Source: Tuctoria greenei | Lineage: Eukaryota > Streptophyta > Magnoliopsida > Poales > Poaceae | DNA: 64,000 nucleotides | Assembly: GCA_036927565.1 (NCBI GenBank) | Contig: JAYESD010000008.1 | Coordinates: forward strand, 119,005,498-119,069,497 | Reading direction: 5' to 3' | Shown here: positions 21,236-33,873 of the stretch, one piece after another | Numbering within the stretch: position 1 is the first letter of the stretch | Layout: each line of letters begins with the position of its first letter | Program-made: the position numbers and the translations under genes | The notes under the pieces: model-generated | Told to the model about the DNA's origin: nothing | Databases searched by the model: none | What the model saw: the letters and a program-made list of their open reading frames with translations, nothing else

Positions 21236-22394
21236 GATGAAGGGGAGCTAGCAGTCGCATTGCAAGCAAGCAGCTGGGCTATACTGTAATTAAGAAGCGA
21301 GCAAGTTGTTAGAAGAAGTCTACCCCTCAAGCTACACGCACCATGTGCAGGAATCAACGCGACATGACATGAATTTAATCACGATTGCATGCGTGCACAA
21401 GGGCAGGGCTAGCGCCGAATTCTCCAAGCCAGCGCAATTTTTTTTTGTTCTTCTTGGCGTGCGACGATTGAAATTTTGACAATTGAAATTTCACTTCCTG
21501 TGCCTCCAGTTTCAGTCTCGCCTATTGTAACCCTATTTCAGCCACGATGAGTATAAATGGAAGCACTGGCCTCCGTTCATGACACAACGCTGCCCCACCC
21601 TTCCGGTGATCTCGCAGTACTCCAAATGTATTGTACGCCCATGAGACATTGGGTCCACTTGTCAGTGGCAGCTACTGCAGGTGCAGTACTGCATAATCCC
21701 AGCTTGCGATGCTTAACAAAGTGAGGGTTTGGTCTGGTTGAGATCACCCGGAGCATCTCTTGAGGAGGATTGGTGGCAGGGCGAGTAATGGCCAAGGATT
21801 TGCGAGCGGCGGGGTCATCATGGCACACAAAGGATGGGACATGGCGATGGGCGAGGGAGACACGTCGGGGAGGACACTGGAGTGAATAGCAACAGAGCGT
21901 GGGCGCCGATGCTGGCCGGAGTGGTCAGCGGCGATAGAGCACAGCGTGGAGGCATCAAAAAATCATGTCGTCACACAGGCTGATGAATTGTTAACTATAA
22001 AGACTAGGAAAGTAGAATCGCAAAGCTTGCTGAAACAATTAGTAGAGACCAATACATATTTATGGTTTGTATATCTATACCTGTTGTTGGTTCATGCATC
22101 GTAGTACCAGGGTATGAAGAATCTCGGGGTTCCTGAACATCATGTGCTGCAATATTCTCTGCATACCATGCAAAGGAATTAATGTTTTCTAAAAAAAATT
22201 AATTTTGATAGTAAACACATTTATAGTTATACCACGTGCTTGTTGGGCACCATGAATACTTGTAGACGACATGATAGTTTGGTGTCTTGTTCCTAAAGTA
22301 AAGAGCATATATTGTAAGTAGTCATTCCAAATAACAGTGATAACGTCAGATTACATGACCGACGTAGATTTTAGATCGGAGAATGTGGTTTTTA
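21236..22394. other. unannotated interval upstream of CACTA-1 transposase
   Basis: About 1.2 kb, GC-rich at 21560-21960, with a 61-84-codon minus-strand frame (21577-21828) that resembles nothing known to me. I find no TIR, LTR end or coding signature. It may be the 5' part of CACTA-1. Confidence 0.4.
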
Positions 22395-22830
22395 TAAACT
22401 GACAGTGTTTGTTTGGAACGGAGGAATTAATAATGAAGGAATAAGAAAAAACGTATGATACAAGAAAGCCACATGAAAGATAAAAGTGTAAAAACCGTGG
22501 GAACTGAAAATCTTAGGAATACAAATTTGTAACACAGGAATGAGAGCACAATATTTGGAGTGGTTGACTAGATAACCCATGCGTCATTTACTTCTAAATC
22601 CGAAAATTACATACTACCTCCAGTTTTTAATATTTGTCATTCCCGGCAAGGAATTGAACTAGAAATACATTACCGTAATAAGTTGTCAGAGCAACATTTA
22701 TTTCAGGACAGATGTAGTATTAACAAAAGACTCGCCTAAATGTTAGTCTTTACTTTCAGCTTTTAGCAGCAAACTAAAGCTTCATGAATCTGAAATTTAG
22801 TGAGCAACCTGTTCCAAACATACAAGTATC
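22395..22830. mobile_element. possible MITE remnant enclosing a Stowaway element
   Basis: GTGTTTGTTTGGAAC at about 22406 and its inverted partner GTTCCAAACATAC at about 22811 could be degenerate terminal repeats of a Tourist- or hAT-like element, with the Stowaway element at 22614 nested within. The target duplication is not clear, so this is tentative. Confidence 0.25.
22614..22717. mobile_element. Stowaway-like MITE
   Basis: A 104-bp element starting CTACCTCCAGTTTTTAATAT and ending in the imperfect reverse complement (GACAGATGTAG), flanked on both sides by TA. The CTACCTCC-type end and TA duplication are typical of Tc1/mariner-related Stowaway MITEs. The arms are degenerate. Confidence 0.6.
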
Positions 22831-22879
22831 AATACATAATTATTCCATAAAGCATGATTCAATAATATTCAGCTCTAAA

Positions 22880-25800
22880 TAATTAACTATGTCAAGACTT
22901 AGTGAACAAGCGGTACTCAATAACCGCGAGGGACGGCGACTCGAATTGATATACACCTACAGGGATACCCAAATAGCACGACACATACACCCACACTTGG
23001 AGCTGCAGAGGCACACTCCACTGATGTTGTATGCGGCAACCTTGCACCCGCTACCTACACGCCGAACCGGTCCCACTACTACGAGCATAAGGCCCCCACA
23101 CGGAGTACGATGTACTCGCCGGCAGGTTTATACCTTGCTACTCTCAACCCGCACCTATAATGCAGTGGGGTATGCATCGATGCTAACGTGGAAAAGTTAC
23201 ATCGGTTTACTGGATCCCATATATCTCGTATGCCTTTGGGACATTCAAACTTGCTCAACAGGGTTGTACACGGATCGGTCCATGACCGACACAGGCACAA
23301 CTATAGCTCAAATGCCCATATGTTCTGCTGCTCCTACTCCATGCCCAGTCTCATATTTAACCAAATAATGAATCTCTCACTCGACCAATCCCGTGTGAAC
23401 TCAATTCCTGAACTCACGAGTACATTCCAACTACTCGACTTCAACCAAAGCAACTATAACATTAAGCATAGCATGGACACATCAAGGACTTAACCAACTA
23501 CCCTTCTCTCAAGGGTTCTCTGGTCATGCATGTGGAAAACTCCAAGAAAACTTAGACTTAATGCACATACATGCTAGCCCATATAGTGTGATACAAATCA
23601 ATGTTTAAAGCGTTGTTAAATGCAAACCGAGGCTTGCCTTTAATTGCGAATAAAAGTCAGTGAAGATTAGTTAATAAGTCCGCCATGGACTTCATCACAG
23701 CAGCGCCAAAATAGAATTCCACTCCTCCTAGGTGTGCTTCTTGTCAATCGCCATTGTCGCATTGACTATCGAAATGAATATGCATAAGAGAGAAAACAAC
23801 TTAACAAAATATTGTACCCTGTTGTGAAAATCTTAAGGAGTAAGGCTGTTTAAGAGTGAGAGTCCTGCTGCTGGGACGTAAGGCAACAAAGGTGAAACAA
23901 AGTGAAATGATATGAGATTCAAGAATAACAAGGAGTATGTATCATACATGAGCATATATTCTATCAATGAGGAAAACTATGTATATGACAGGAGAGAATT
24001 AACATGCTGTACCAGAACTATAGAATGGTCTATGCTGACTTTCAATTCTGGTAGAGAAAGGATTTAGTCAATCAAGGTTGATTCCAGAGAACTGCTTGAA
24101 TGGATTTCTATGTAACATCCACGCAAGGTGAGGTACAAATGAGACAATGTTGATGAAGATCAAGCCTAATGAACCTAGTATTTTACAGCAGCTAAAACTG
24201 GTCAAGTAGAAGGTGTTAGCCAAATTTCAGCTAAAGCACTTGAATAAGGTGGTCTACAAAATTCAATAAGACTTTAGGGTTCCTTAATTTATCATGGCTG
24301 TTCTGAAGTTTCGACATAGGCACCAGGTTGTTTTATGTTTAGAGGAGGTCAAGAGGAGTTCACCAATTCATTATACAGGGAGATATGGATTTTAGAATTT
24401 GAAACAATTTTCTGAAAAAGTTTCTGGATGTTTTGCAATTTTTCAAGTTCACATATCAAATAAATTCAAATGGCTATTAAATTTTTACTGTATTTCAAAG
24501 ATATTAAAATGAGGGATGTGGCTAAATTTGAGATTTTTCTAATAAACAGAACAGCAGGAATTAATTCTAAAGGCATTTTGTTTAATTGAATTATTGAGGG
24601 ACAATTATGGATTTTCATACTGATGCAAGTACACCATTTGAATGTATAGATCACCCTGGTAATAAAAAAATTTATTTGAGAATTTTTGTACAAGTAATCT
24701 AGGATATATGATATTTCTAATTTTGAAACATTTCTGGAATTATTTTTGAGTTGGAAAATGAATTGAAACCTCAACCGGGGCCACCGTTTGAATTGGACCA
24801 ATGGAATTCAAGCCACACTCGGGCTACTGGGTTCAAGGCTGAGTCCACAACTGATCCATGAGGTAGAAAAGATCCGGCGCTCTCTCTCTCTCACTGACCG
24901 ATGGGCCCCACCACGGTTATCTTCAACCTCAGCAGGGGGCATGACACGGGCGGTGCTCGGCCAGGAACACGACGGCCCGCGGCCAGCGTGGCTCTCCCCA
25001 CTACCTTCCCCCACAAAACTGGCCGCTAGGACTTAATTCTTCATAGGTAATACACTGGTAAGGTCGAATCAGACCGCCGGCGACCGGAATTGTAGCAGCG
25101 ACGGCCGGCGGATCTGGGCAGACTCCAGCTAGGTTTCTTATGCGCGTTAATGGGTAAGTTAGCTTATAATTAAGTCATAGAACATCAGTGGAAGAAGGAG
25201 AACCCCAAAATAGAACATTCTCATGCTTAATTGGGTGGAAACGTGATTCGGCGGCGACCTAGGAGGTTTCCGGCCAACGGTGAGAAAAACTTGGACTGCT
25301 ACCCTAATATTAGATGGTTTTCTTTACTTTCTCTGCGAGCAGGTGCGCAAAAACCTCTATGAACTATTCTCTAACGACCAGATTCACAGATAGAACGTGA
25401 AACAGAAATTAAATCGAAGACCTAGTTTCGGTGAAGTTGTGCACGCCGATAGGAAAACAGGAAATTCGATTGTCTTAGTTGATGGTTTGTCGAAATGCTT
25501 ACGGGGATCGGAAGAGGAGGTCTTGGCGCACAATTCTTCTGTTTGGTGCTGTGCGTGAGATGATTTGTTTCAGCCTGGCAACATCAAGCAGAGGTAGCGG
25601 CAGTGAAAAACAGAGGATGGGGGCCGGCAATTTGTTGAGCTTCGCGTTGGGTAGGCTCCAGCTGCTAAGAGAATTGATCATACAGCTGCGCAGTAAGAAT
25701 CCGATAAATAAAGCATGAAGAAATAAAATTGGAATGGATCACATGGTGATGGTTTCATTGAGAACAGAAAAATCACCGATGAGCCAAGCTGCTGCGCCGG

Positions 25801-26717
25801 GGAGGAAAATCAGTGGAAGACTTTCGTTGTTGCTTGCTTGCGAAGGTGAGGCGAGGCAGGTGTGTACTGCAGCAGATGGTGTTGAGCGAGGAAGTTAGGG
25901 AGGAGGCCCAGCGATGGTCTGACTTGAGTGGTGGCAACCATGGTGAGGAGGAGAAAGAGACGATAGTGCTCTGTTGCCTGGGAAGAGGAACTCGCCCCTG
26001 ATGATCGGACCAACGTTGCCTTGCTGGGTTCAACTAGGGTAGGAATAAGCAGGCAAGCTTGCATGTGGTGGCACATGCAGAAGTCATGGTGGCACCCTGG
26101 GAGCAACCAGGGATAAGGGAGAAAACAGAGGAACAAAGAAGAGGATGACAGGTGGGGTCCACCATACCAACATAACCCTCTCCGATGATTTAATTCATAG
26201 TCACACTTGCTCTAAAAATTCCAATTCTTGGCAGCAAGGCTAAATTAAATACGAGGAATTCAAATGCGAAACTAAATTTGACATTTGAATGAATTGATAA
26301 TGGAATTTGAATTTGAATTCCAATTTGAAAGCTCTCAATTGAATTGATTCCAATAACTGAGGAATGAAGTTCATAACTCGTCAAATTTGGCAGGTTGGGT
26401 ATTTGAACTATGAGCCACACACTGGTGAACTCAAATTTTGAGTTTAACAACTTTCAATTGGAGAATTCAATTTAATTTTGTAAAGTCCCTTTTTATGGTT
26501 TGGTTTAAACACCTCCACACGAGCACTATGTTTTACTTAAATTCTTCTTTCTCCAATCGATGCTAGAGCTAAGCTATGCACTAGAGTTTTTAGGAGTCAT
26601 ACTTTTAACTTCATTAATTTGTTAACATAGCTCATATCAGTTGAATTCCTATTTCATCTAAAAAAATTTTAAGTTCATATTTGTGACTTCTTATTTGTTC
26701 AAAATTGGGCCTTTACA
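22880..26717 (-). repeat. probable decayed LTR (gypsy-like), minus strand
   Basis: On the minus strand the block starts TGTAAAGGCCCAATTTTG at 26717, a common grass LTR start. It has an AT-rich U3 (26717-26180), a GC-rich middle with pyrimidine-rich leader-like sequence (26150-24800) and a distinctive downstream part (23500-22900) containing CTCGAGTC-like and GGTTATTGAG blocks that I associate with gypsy LTRs. No internal region, primer site or confirmed target duplication was found, so it would be a solo or truncated LTR. ORFs inside look incidental. The left limit is uncertain. Confidence 0.35.
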
Positions 26718-27145
26718 GCGCGACTCATATTAATAAATTAAAGTAGACGGTCTTTCCTTAGCGTCTGTCTCCTTTTATCATCGAAGCGTGCAAGTCTCCC
26801 AAACCCACCGGTAGCGCGCGCCTCCTTTTGTCATGGAAGCGGGGCTCATCTCCCATTCCCTCTATAGAGAGACAAATGTTACAAAGGCTCGTCTCGTTTT
26901 CCTATTGCTCTTATACAAGCTCCCACTATGGCAGAACACGTGGCTGCAAGATCTGCCCTGTGCTTGCCTTGTACTTTCCCTCTTTGGGGTGCCCTTCTAA
27001 AAATCATGCGGTGAGTATCAGTGTCCCTTAAAACAGATGGTTAGTCCTTTCCTCCTCTCCCGTTCCTTAATATTTTTACCCATTTAGATCTTGACTATCA
27101 GTGGCTTCAAATTTCTTTGATTTAGCTCTTCTTTGTTGTACGTAG
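26718..27145 (+). other. upstream region of plus-strand tnp2 fragment
   Basis: No ORF of note. A near-duplicated segment (CGAAGCGTGCAAGTCTCCCA at about 26780 and TGGAAGCGGGGCTCATCTCCCA at about 26835) precedes a pyrimidine-rich stretch ending in TAG just before the ATG at 27146. That is compatible with a 5' UTR or an intron acceptor. Confidence 0.35.
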
Positions 27146-28511
27146 ATGTCGTCGGATCGAAGTTGGATGTATGGGCCGCGCCTTCGCAATGAGTATATCA
27201 CAGAGGTAGATGCATTTATCGATTTCGCGAAGAATGACATGTTGGACAACATTAGAGGAAATATTTGTTGTCCTTCAAACATTGCAAGAATGAGAAGAGA
27301 TATCACACAGAGGAAGTGTTGAGGTCACATTTGATCACGCATGGATTCATGGTGGATTATCGATGTTGGAACAAACATGGGGAGGAGGGGCTTAATGAAG
27401 CAGAGATGAGAGATTCTAATCTGGAGAAGGAGGTCCCTACCAGTGCTGAAGAAGATCACAACGACAATATGAACGACCCAAATATATCAGGGTTCCACGA
27501 TGACGACATTGAGTTTCAGGTGCACAACATAGAGGAGATGGTACGCAATGTCGAGAGACGTGACGATGTTGATCAGTACAGTAATGGTGAACTTGCAAAT
27601 TACAAAAAGATGATCAAAGAATCGAAGAAGACATCGTATCATGGTTGTGCAGCTAAGTACACGAGATTGTTTGCAACGATAAAACTTTTTCAGTTGAAGG
27701 CGAGCAATGAATGGAGTGATTGTAATTTTAAGGAATTGTTGACACTCCTCAAAAACATGTTACCCCAAGGCAACGCATTTCCTATGACAGTTTACGAGAC
27801 AAAATAGATAATTTGTCCACTGGGTTTGGAGGTGGAGAAAACCCACGCGTGCAAGAATGATTGCATTCTATATCGTGGACCTGAGTACGAAAACCTCGAG
27901 AAATGCCCTATCTATGGACTCATCATATTCAATCGTAGAAAAGACAACGGTGATGACGAGAACTGCAATAGAAGAAAACAAAGGCCTAAAAAGATGTTTT
28001 GGTACTTTCCTATCATTCCTCATTTGAAGCGTTGGTTTCCAAACAAGAAGGAGTTAAGCTTTCCTATCTCAAGGTTTATTTCATTTCCTGATCTAAAAGT
28101 AGCTCTCGGTGTGAAGTCTCATGATTACCATGTATTGCTTACGCAGTTGCTGTTGGAATTCGGAATATCCTACCGGTCAATGTTCAAGAGGCTATAATGA
28201 ACTTTTGTTTTTTCTTCAATGCAATTGGTCAAAAAGTACTATGTGAAGATGATCTCGAGTCATTAGAAAAAAGGCACTATGAAACTTTATGCTTCCTTGA
28301 GATGTTTTTACCACCTGCCTTTTTTGACATCAGTGTCAACTTCACAAGGAGATAAAACTACTTGGCCCGGTGTTCCTTCACCAGATGTATGCCTACGAGA
28401 GATTCAACGGCATACTGAAGTCCTTCGTTAGAAATCGATCTTACCCTAAGGGCAGCATGGTACAAGGATACTATACAGAGAAAGTTGTGGAGTGGGCTCC
28501 AAACTACATTA
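27146..28511 (+). pseudogene. CACTA tnp2-type transposase fragment, truncated by CACTA-2
   Basis: A plus-strand tnp2 family gene. The start at 27146 gives MSSDRSWMYGPRLRNEYI, the conserved first block. A frameshift at about 27265 leads to KHCKNEKRYHTEEVLRSHL and the 180-codon frame to 27807, then CKNDCILYRGPEYENLEKCP (27826-28197). The central tnp2 core is missing: the text jumps from FPNKKE to LGVKSHDYHVLLTQLL. DUF4218 then follows (FLPPAFFDIS, VRNRSYPKGSMVQGYY) in shifted frames until CACTACAAG of CACTA-2 cuts it at 28512. It is oriented opposite to the 19521-21235 gene, so it is a different element. Confidence 0.85.
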
Positions 28512-28559
28512 ACACTACAAGGATTTCGATTTATCACAACAAAAAAATTCATCGGAATA

Positions 28560-29951
28560 GGTCGTTTCTTGTCGCAATAGGTCACTGTTGCAAGGAAAAA
28601 GAACATGGCGATAGTTTTTACAAATTGTTGGCATAAATCCCGTGGCAATAGGTTATTGCGACGACTTGACATTTGTGGCAAATAGTATGGTATTGCAATG
28701 ATTTCACATCGGTGGCAAATAGTATGTTATTGCAACAATTTTACGTATTGCGATAATTTAATGTATTGCAACGAATAGTACGATATTGCAATGATTTCAC
28801 ATTGTGGCAAATAGTACGGTATTGCAGCGATTTCACATCAGTGGCAAATAGTATGGTATTGCAATGATTTAACATATTACGATGATTTAACATATTGTAA
28901 CGAATAGCATGGTATTTCAACGATTTCACATTTGTGGCAATAGTATGTTATTGCAACAATTTCACATTCATGGAAAATAGTATGATATTGCAACGATTTA
29001 ACAATATTGCGACGATTTAAAGTATTGCAACGAATAGCAGGGTATTGCAACAATTTCACATTTGTGGCAATAGTATGTTATTGCAACGATTTCACAGTCA
29101 TGGCAAATAGTATGATATTGCAACGATTTAACGTATTGCTATGATTTAACGTATTGCAACGAATAGCATGGTATTGAAACAATTTCACATTTGTGCAATA
29201 GTATGTTATTGCAATGATTTTACATTCATGGCAAATAGTATGGTATTGCAACGATTTAACATATTGCGATGTTTTGACGTATTGCAACAAATAGGAGGGT
29301 ATTGCAACGATTTCACATTCGTGGCAATAGTATGGTATTGCAACGATTTCGTATTTGTGGCAAATAGTATGGTATTGCAATGATTTCACACTCGTGGCAA
29401 ATAGTATGGTATTGCAACAATTACACTTCCGTGGCAAATTGAATGGTATTGCAACGATTAAACGTCCATGGCAAATAGTATGTTATTGCGACGATTAAAC
29501 GTCTGTGACAAATAGTATGTTATTGCCACGATTTCATATCTGTGGGAAATAGTATGGTAGTGCAATGATTTCACATTCGTGGCGAATAGTATGGTATTAC
29601 AACGATTTCTTATTTGTGGCAATAGGTTCATAATGCAACATTTCCTTTTGTAGCAATAGGTTTGTAATGCAATGTTTCCTAATTTGTGGCAATAGGTTCA
29701 CAATGCAGCGTTTTCTGATCGGTGGAAATACGGTTGTAATACAATGTTTAATGATTTCTGGCGATAGAGGTGTAATGCAACATTTTTTCAATTGTGGTGA
29801 TATAGTTGTAATGCAATGTTTTCTGAGTGGTGGCAATAGCAGTCTAGTGCAACATTTTTTGATTCATGGCCAAATGTTTATACTGCAACGTTTTGTAATT
29901 CGTGGCAATAGCTTCCTATTGCAACAATTTATCATTCGTGACAAGAAATTC
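28560..29951. repeat. CACTA-2 subterminal repeat array
   Basis: About 35 degenerate tandem units of 36-37 bp, such as CGTGGCAATAGTATGGTATT followed by GCAACGATTTCACATT. From about 29620 the unit drifts to forms with AATGCAATGTTTCCT. The GCAACGATT/CGTGGC pair echoes the CACTA-1 unit, so the two elements are probably related. Such arrays bind the element-encoded protein at the ends of CACTA transposons. Confidence 0.8.
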
Positions 29952-30232
29952 TGAAAGTGCATCTAGGCAATCCCTTTTGGGTTTTGGACGATTGATGACA
30001 AACAAATGAGATCCTACTGAACTTGTTGATATGACTGCAGGATAAGCTAAATGAGATAGCTTGGTGCACTCAAAAAGGTGAAAAATGAAGTGGTGTACAA
30101 AAGGGAAAAGCCCAACTGACGACTGAAGCGCAAAGTAGATTTAAATGTACAGGATGTGTGTGAGAGACACATCCCAAGAGCTCAAATCTTTGCATAGGGG
30201 TAAGGGCTTAAAAACACTTAAAATTCATAGAG

Positions 30233-30767
30233 CACCGGACTAGTCCGTTTATGGACCGGACTAGTCCGTTCAACTCTCTGTTGTCCAAATACAATGTGTA
30301 CCAGACTAGTTCAGTCATATACTGGACTAGTCCGATAAATTTTCAGGAACCAAGTAACACAGTGCACCAGACTAATCCATTCATGGACCAGACTAGTTCA
30401 ATAAACTTTCTAGAACCAAATAACATAGTGCAGCGGACTAGTCCATTCATGGACCAGACTAGTCCGTTAAAGTCTCTGTAAATTTTATCCACTACACTCT
30501 GGACAAGTCCTTCCACAGGACAGGACTAGTCCGTTGAACTCTCGGATGTTCAATAACACATAGCACCAGACAAGTCTGTTCTTGGATCAGACTAGTTCAT
30601 TCAACTCTCTAGAGTTCAATTTCACTTGGCACCGAACAAGTCTAGACACCAACCGCACTAGTCCGGTATACCTCACACAATAATGGTTTTTAGTATGCTG
30701 CACATTTCACGCCGACTTTTACACAGCACACCGGACAAGTACGGTCCCCAGTACGGACTAGTCCAAT
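30233..30767. repeat. 66-bp tandem repeat with paired CGGACTAGTCCG palindromes, copia-2 5' LTR
   Basis: Eight units, each with two palindrome-like sites. Core-to-core spacing within pairs is 21 bp in six units and 22 bp in two. From one pair to the next the distance is 66 bp in five of the six intervals counted and 67 in the other, because the filler between pairs (TCAACTCTCTG..TTCAATAACACA) is 45 bp each time. Left sites are often GGACAAGTCC, right sites GGACTAGTCC. The array ends about 35 bp upstream of the TATA-like site. Confidence 0.9.
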
Positions 30768-30802
30768 CGTCGGTATCTCTAATGGTAACTACTTTGGAAA
30801 CC

Positions 30803-30812
30803 CTATAAATAG
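30803..30812 (+). promoter_or_regulatory. TATA-like promoter of copia-2 5' LTR
   Basis: CTATAAATAG lies just downstream of the palindrome array. The same sequence is kept in the 3' LTR at about 53658-53667. Confidence 0.65.
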
Positions 30813-31581
30813 GAGATCCACGGACCCACAAGCATAATACACGTATTCTACTATTCGGAACTCAAACCCTAGCGCCACCACTTGTCCCAAGAGGCCAAAA
30901 ACACATCTTCCCACACATCTAAGTGACAAAAGGTGAAAATCAATTGAACACTCAAATTTGGGGTTGGGAGATCGTTGTCTACACGTCGTTCAGCTCTTGG
31001 GGTTGATCTCTTTACACTCGTGCTCTTCTTTGTAATATTTTCAGGTGTATTTGATCATATTTTTATTTTAATTCTTGTGGGAGCCCTCAACGTGTGAGGT
31101 TGCCTCATAAACTCGGTGATTTCCCGTGATAGTGGAATCAAGTCGGCCTTGTGTGGTCACTTGATGAGGGAAAGGGTTTGAATAGACCCGGCTCTGTGTT
31201 GGCTTTCTCAACAAGGAGTAGATCTCTTTGGTGAGATCGAACCTCGGTAAAAATTCGTGCCTCGTATGCTTGTTGTTTTGCATTTTCATTGATTAGGGCA
31301 CATAGTTGATCAATATTATAACTTGAGTTGCAAATCGTTTTCCACGTATAACTTCACAACATTGATTGTTAATCCAAGTGATCTTATCAGTTGTTTACAT
31401 TTCTGCTGCAAATAAAGTTTAAAATCCTTAATCGACACTTAGTCAAATCAACACACATTTCACACACCGGACTAGTCCGCACATCCAACCAGACAAGTCC
31501 GGTCTATCAAGAATTTCAGAATTTGATTAAGTGTGCAGGAAATTTTCAAAGCCTATTCACCCCCTCTAGGCCACATTCATT

Positions 31582-31593
31582 TGGTATCATAGC
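31582..31593 (+). promoter_or_regulatory. copia-2 primer binding site
   Basis: TGGTATCATAGC starts two bases after the LTR. It differs by one base from TGGTATCAGAGC, the tRNA-iMet type site. Confidence 0.85.
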
Positions 31594-31632
31594 AGGTTCT
31601 CCATCAACGAGACTCACCGCTTGGAGAGATCA

Positions 31633-33866
31633 ATGGCCTGTGGAAACAATAACGAGATCCCAAAGGTGCTCAACACCGAGCAAGAGCAACCACATGATGA
31701 TGAAGAAGTGCGTCAACTCAAGGCACTTCTGAGGAAGAAACTTCTGAGCCAAAAAGGAAAATAGGACAAGAAGACAATAAGGAGTGGTCATCACGACTAC
31801 TTCCGATATCCTTACAATTACAATCATCTCAATTCCAATAATCGCTATCTTTCTATTCCCATGGGAAAGCCTCCGCAATTCGACGGAAACGACTACACCA
31901 TGTGGAAATATAATATGAAACTGCATCTAATCTCTTTGAACCCCAGTCTTTGGCATATTGTATGTACAAGTGTAGATATCTCAGATACGGACGAAGACTC
32001 ACTCCGGAACAAGAACAAGAAATTCACCGCAACGCACAAGCCGTTGCAGTGATCACATCATCACTGAGCCGGGAGGAGTTCACCAAGATTGATGTACTAT
32101 AAAGCGCAAAAGAAATCTGGGATACACTTAAAATAGCTCATGAAGGAAATAAGTTAGTCTGAGAAACCAAGATTGAGATGCTTGAAGGAGAGTTGAAGAG
32201 ATTTTCCATTGAAGAAGGCGAATTACCTCAAGACACGTACAACCGTATGAAGGCGCTTATCAAAAAGATCCGCACCTATGGAAGCAAGAAGTGGACTGAC
32301 CATGAGGTGGTTAAAAGGATGATCAGAGCCTTTATGCCAAGAAACGTCACCTTATGCTCAATGATCCAAGAAATCCCCGGGTTTCACAAAATAACCCTAG
32401 ATGAACTATTGGGCAAAATCATAAACCATGAGATGATGGAGAAGGAAGCCCAATATGTCAAAGATCTAGCTGAGCTCACCTCCTCCAAAGAGAAGGAAGT
32501 TGCTCTCAAAGCAACCTGCAATCCTAAAAGAAAAGTAAACTCGTGAAGCTCAAGACGAAGGAGATACAAGTGCCTTGAGCACTGCCTAGATGATGAAGAG
32601 ATGGTACTCTTCATCAAGAAATACAAGCGCATGATGAAAAGAAGACATGGCAGCAACTCAAATGAAGGGAAGAGCAAATAGAAAGGAAAATCCAAGGCTC
32701 GACGCACTTGCTATAACTCTAGCGAGTACGGTCACTTCATGGTTGACTGCACCTATGAAGAGAATAAGAGGAAGAAGGAAATGAAGCCTCAAGAAAAGAA
32801 GATCTTAGGAGGCAAGCTCATTAAGCACATAATGGCAAGGAGTGGGACTCAAACGACGAGTCCTCCTCCGATGAAGAAGAGGAGATGGCCACCATTGCCA
32901 TCAAGAAACCCATCAAGAGGTCTACACTCTTCCCGAACATGGGAGGATGGGAGACACACGATCGCAATTGCCTTATGGCTTAAGAAGGCAAGAAAAAGGT
33001 TCGACTTACTCCCTCCTCGCTAAATTCCTCTATTGATGATTTTGACAGCTCTAGTGAAAATGAAGAGATGTTTAGGGGACTAAGTCAAACTGCATTGAAG
33101 AAAATGAAAATGTTGTCGAATAAAATCTTTGAGAAGGTGGAGCTTGTCAACCGATAAGAAGATATGATCATCCATGAAAGGAAGAGGTATCAAGAGGTTG
33201 AGAAACTCCTTGAGCTTGAAAGAGAGAAGAGCAAGTCACTTGAGCATGACCTAGCCTTGAGTAAGAAAAATTACTCAAAGCTAGAAGACTCACACACTGC
33301 ATTTAAAGATGAACTTGCGAACTTGTCAAAAGTTAACAAGATTCTTGAAGTGCAAGTTGAGTCGCTCAAGCAAAGGGACATATCCTCCTCCAAAAACTCA
33401 CCTTCCAAAGGTGTAAGTCCGACAACTATTGCAACTTGCACATGTTCCACTAAGAAAAATGTTATCAAACCCGATTCCTCAATTTCTCATGTTATGCATC
33501 TTTCCCAAAGTGGCATATTTGACAAGGAGAAGATCAAATATGCACGCAGTGCATATATGGTCACTAGACCTCCTAACGTCAAAGATGGTCTTCGGTTTAA
33601 CAAGAACAAACACACGTCCGCAAAATGTTCGTGCTAAGAAGAAGATTACTTTTGTCAAAGAAAAATCGCATGAATCTGACTTGCAAATAATATTTCGTAC
33701 TTTTGATGCTTCCTATGTACTTATGAAAGACAAATTTGGAAATATATTTTGTAAATATGCAGGGCCACGCCACAAGAATTTGAAAACTTGTGTGTGGGTG
33801 CCCAAAACTCTTGTGACTAACTTGAGACGACCCAAGCAAACTTGGGTACCTAAAACCAAGGAATAA
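31633..33866 (+). pseudogene. copia-2 gag
   Basis: The ATG at 31633 opens a 43-codon N-terminus stopped by TAG at 31762, after which the same frame carries on into the UBN2-type Gag core (GKPPQFDGNDYTMWKYNM at 31865). Breaks follow near 32000, 32098 and 32160. Piece 32178-32546 holds LEGELKRFSIEEGELPQDTYNRM and LDELLGKIINHE. Near 32705 a zinc knuckle reads CYNSSEYGHFMVDC, with the second Cys replaced by Ser. A Glu/Lys/Leu-rich coiled coil (33164-33400) and a Lys-rich stretch lead to the protease. Gag of this group is long, and this copy is disrupted throughout. Confidence 0.85.
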
Positions 33867-33873
33867 TTTTGTT

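Larger units (their letters stand above)
29952..31579 (+). repeat. copia-2 5' LTR
   Basis: A 1628-bp LTR. It carries the 66-bp tandem repeats with paired palindromes (30233-30767), then a TATA-like site (CTATAAATAG) at 30803, and single motif copies at about 31467-31503. It is followed by the primer site. The frame at 30251-30481 is only a translation of the repeats. Confidence 0.92.

Noticed and set aside
25773..26136. Overlapping minus-strand ORFs as a host gene
   Set aside because: Low-complexity Ser/Pro/Leu frames in the GC-rich middle of a probable LTR, with no domain, splice pattern or continuity.
28560..29951. CRISPR-like array of short regular repeats
   Set aside because: Units are adjacent, degenerate and without unique spacers, and they lie beside a CACTACAAG end. 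They are transposon subterminal repeats.
30251..30481. Repeat-rich small protein with RTSP/DQTS units
   Set aside because: It is only the translation of the 66-bp LTR repeat. The same DNA in the other LTR reads differently on both strands.
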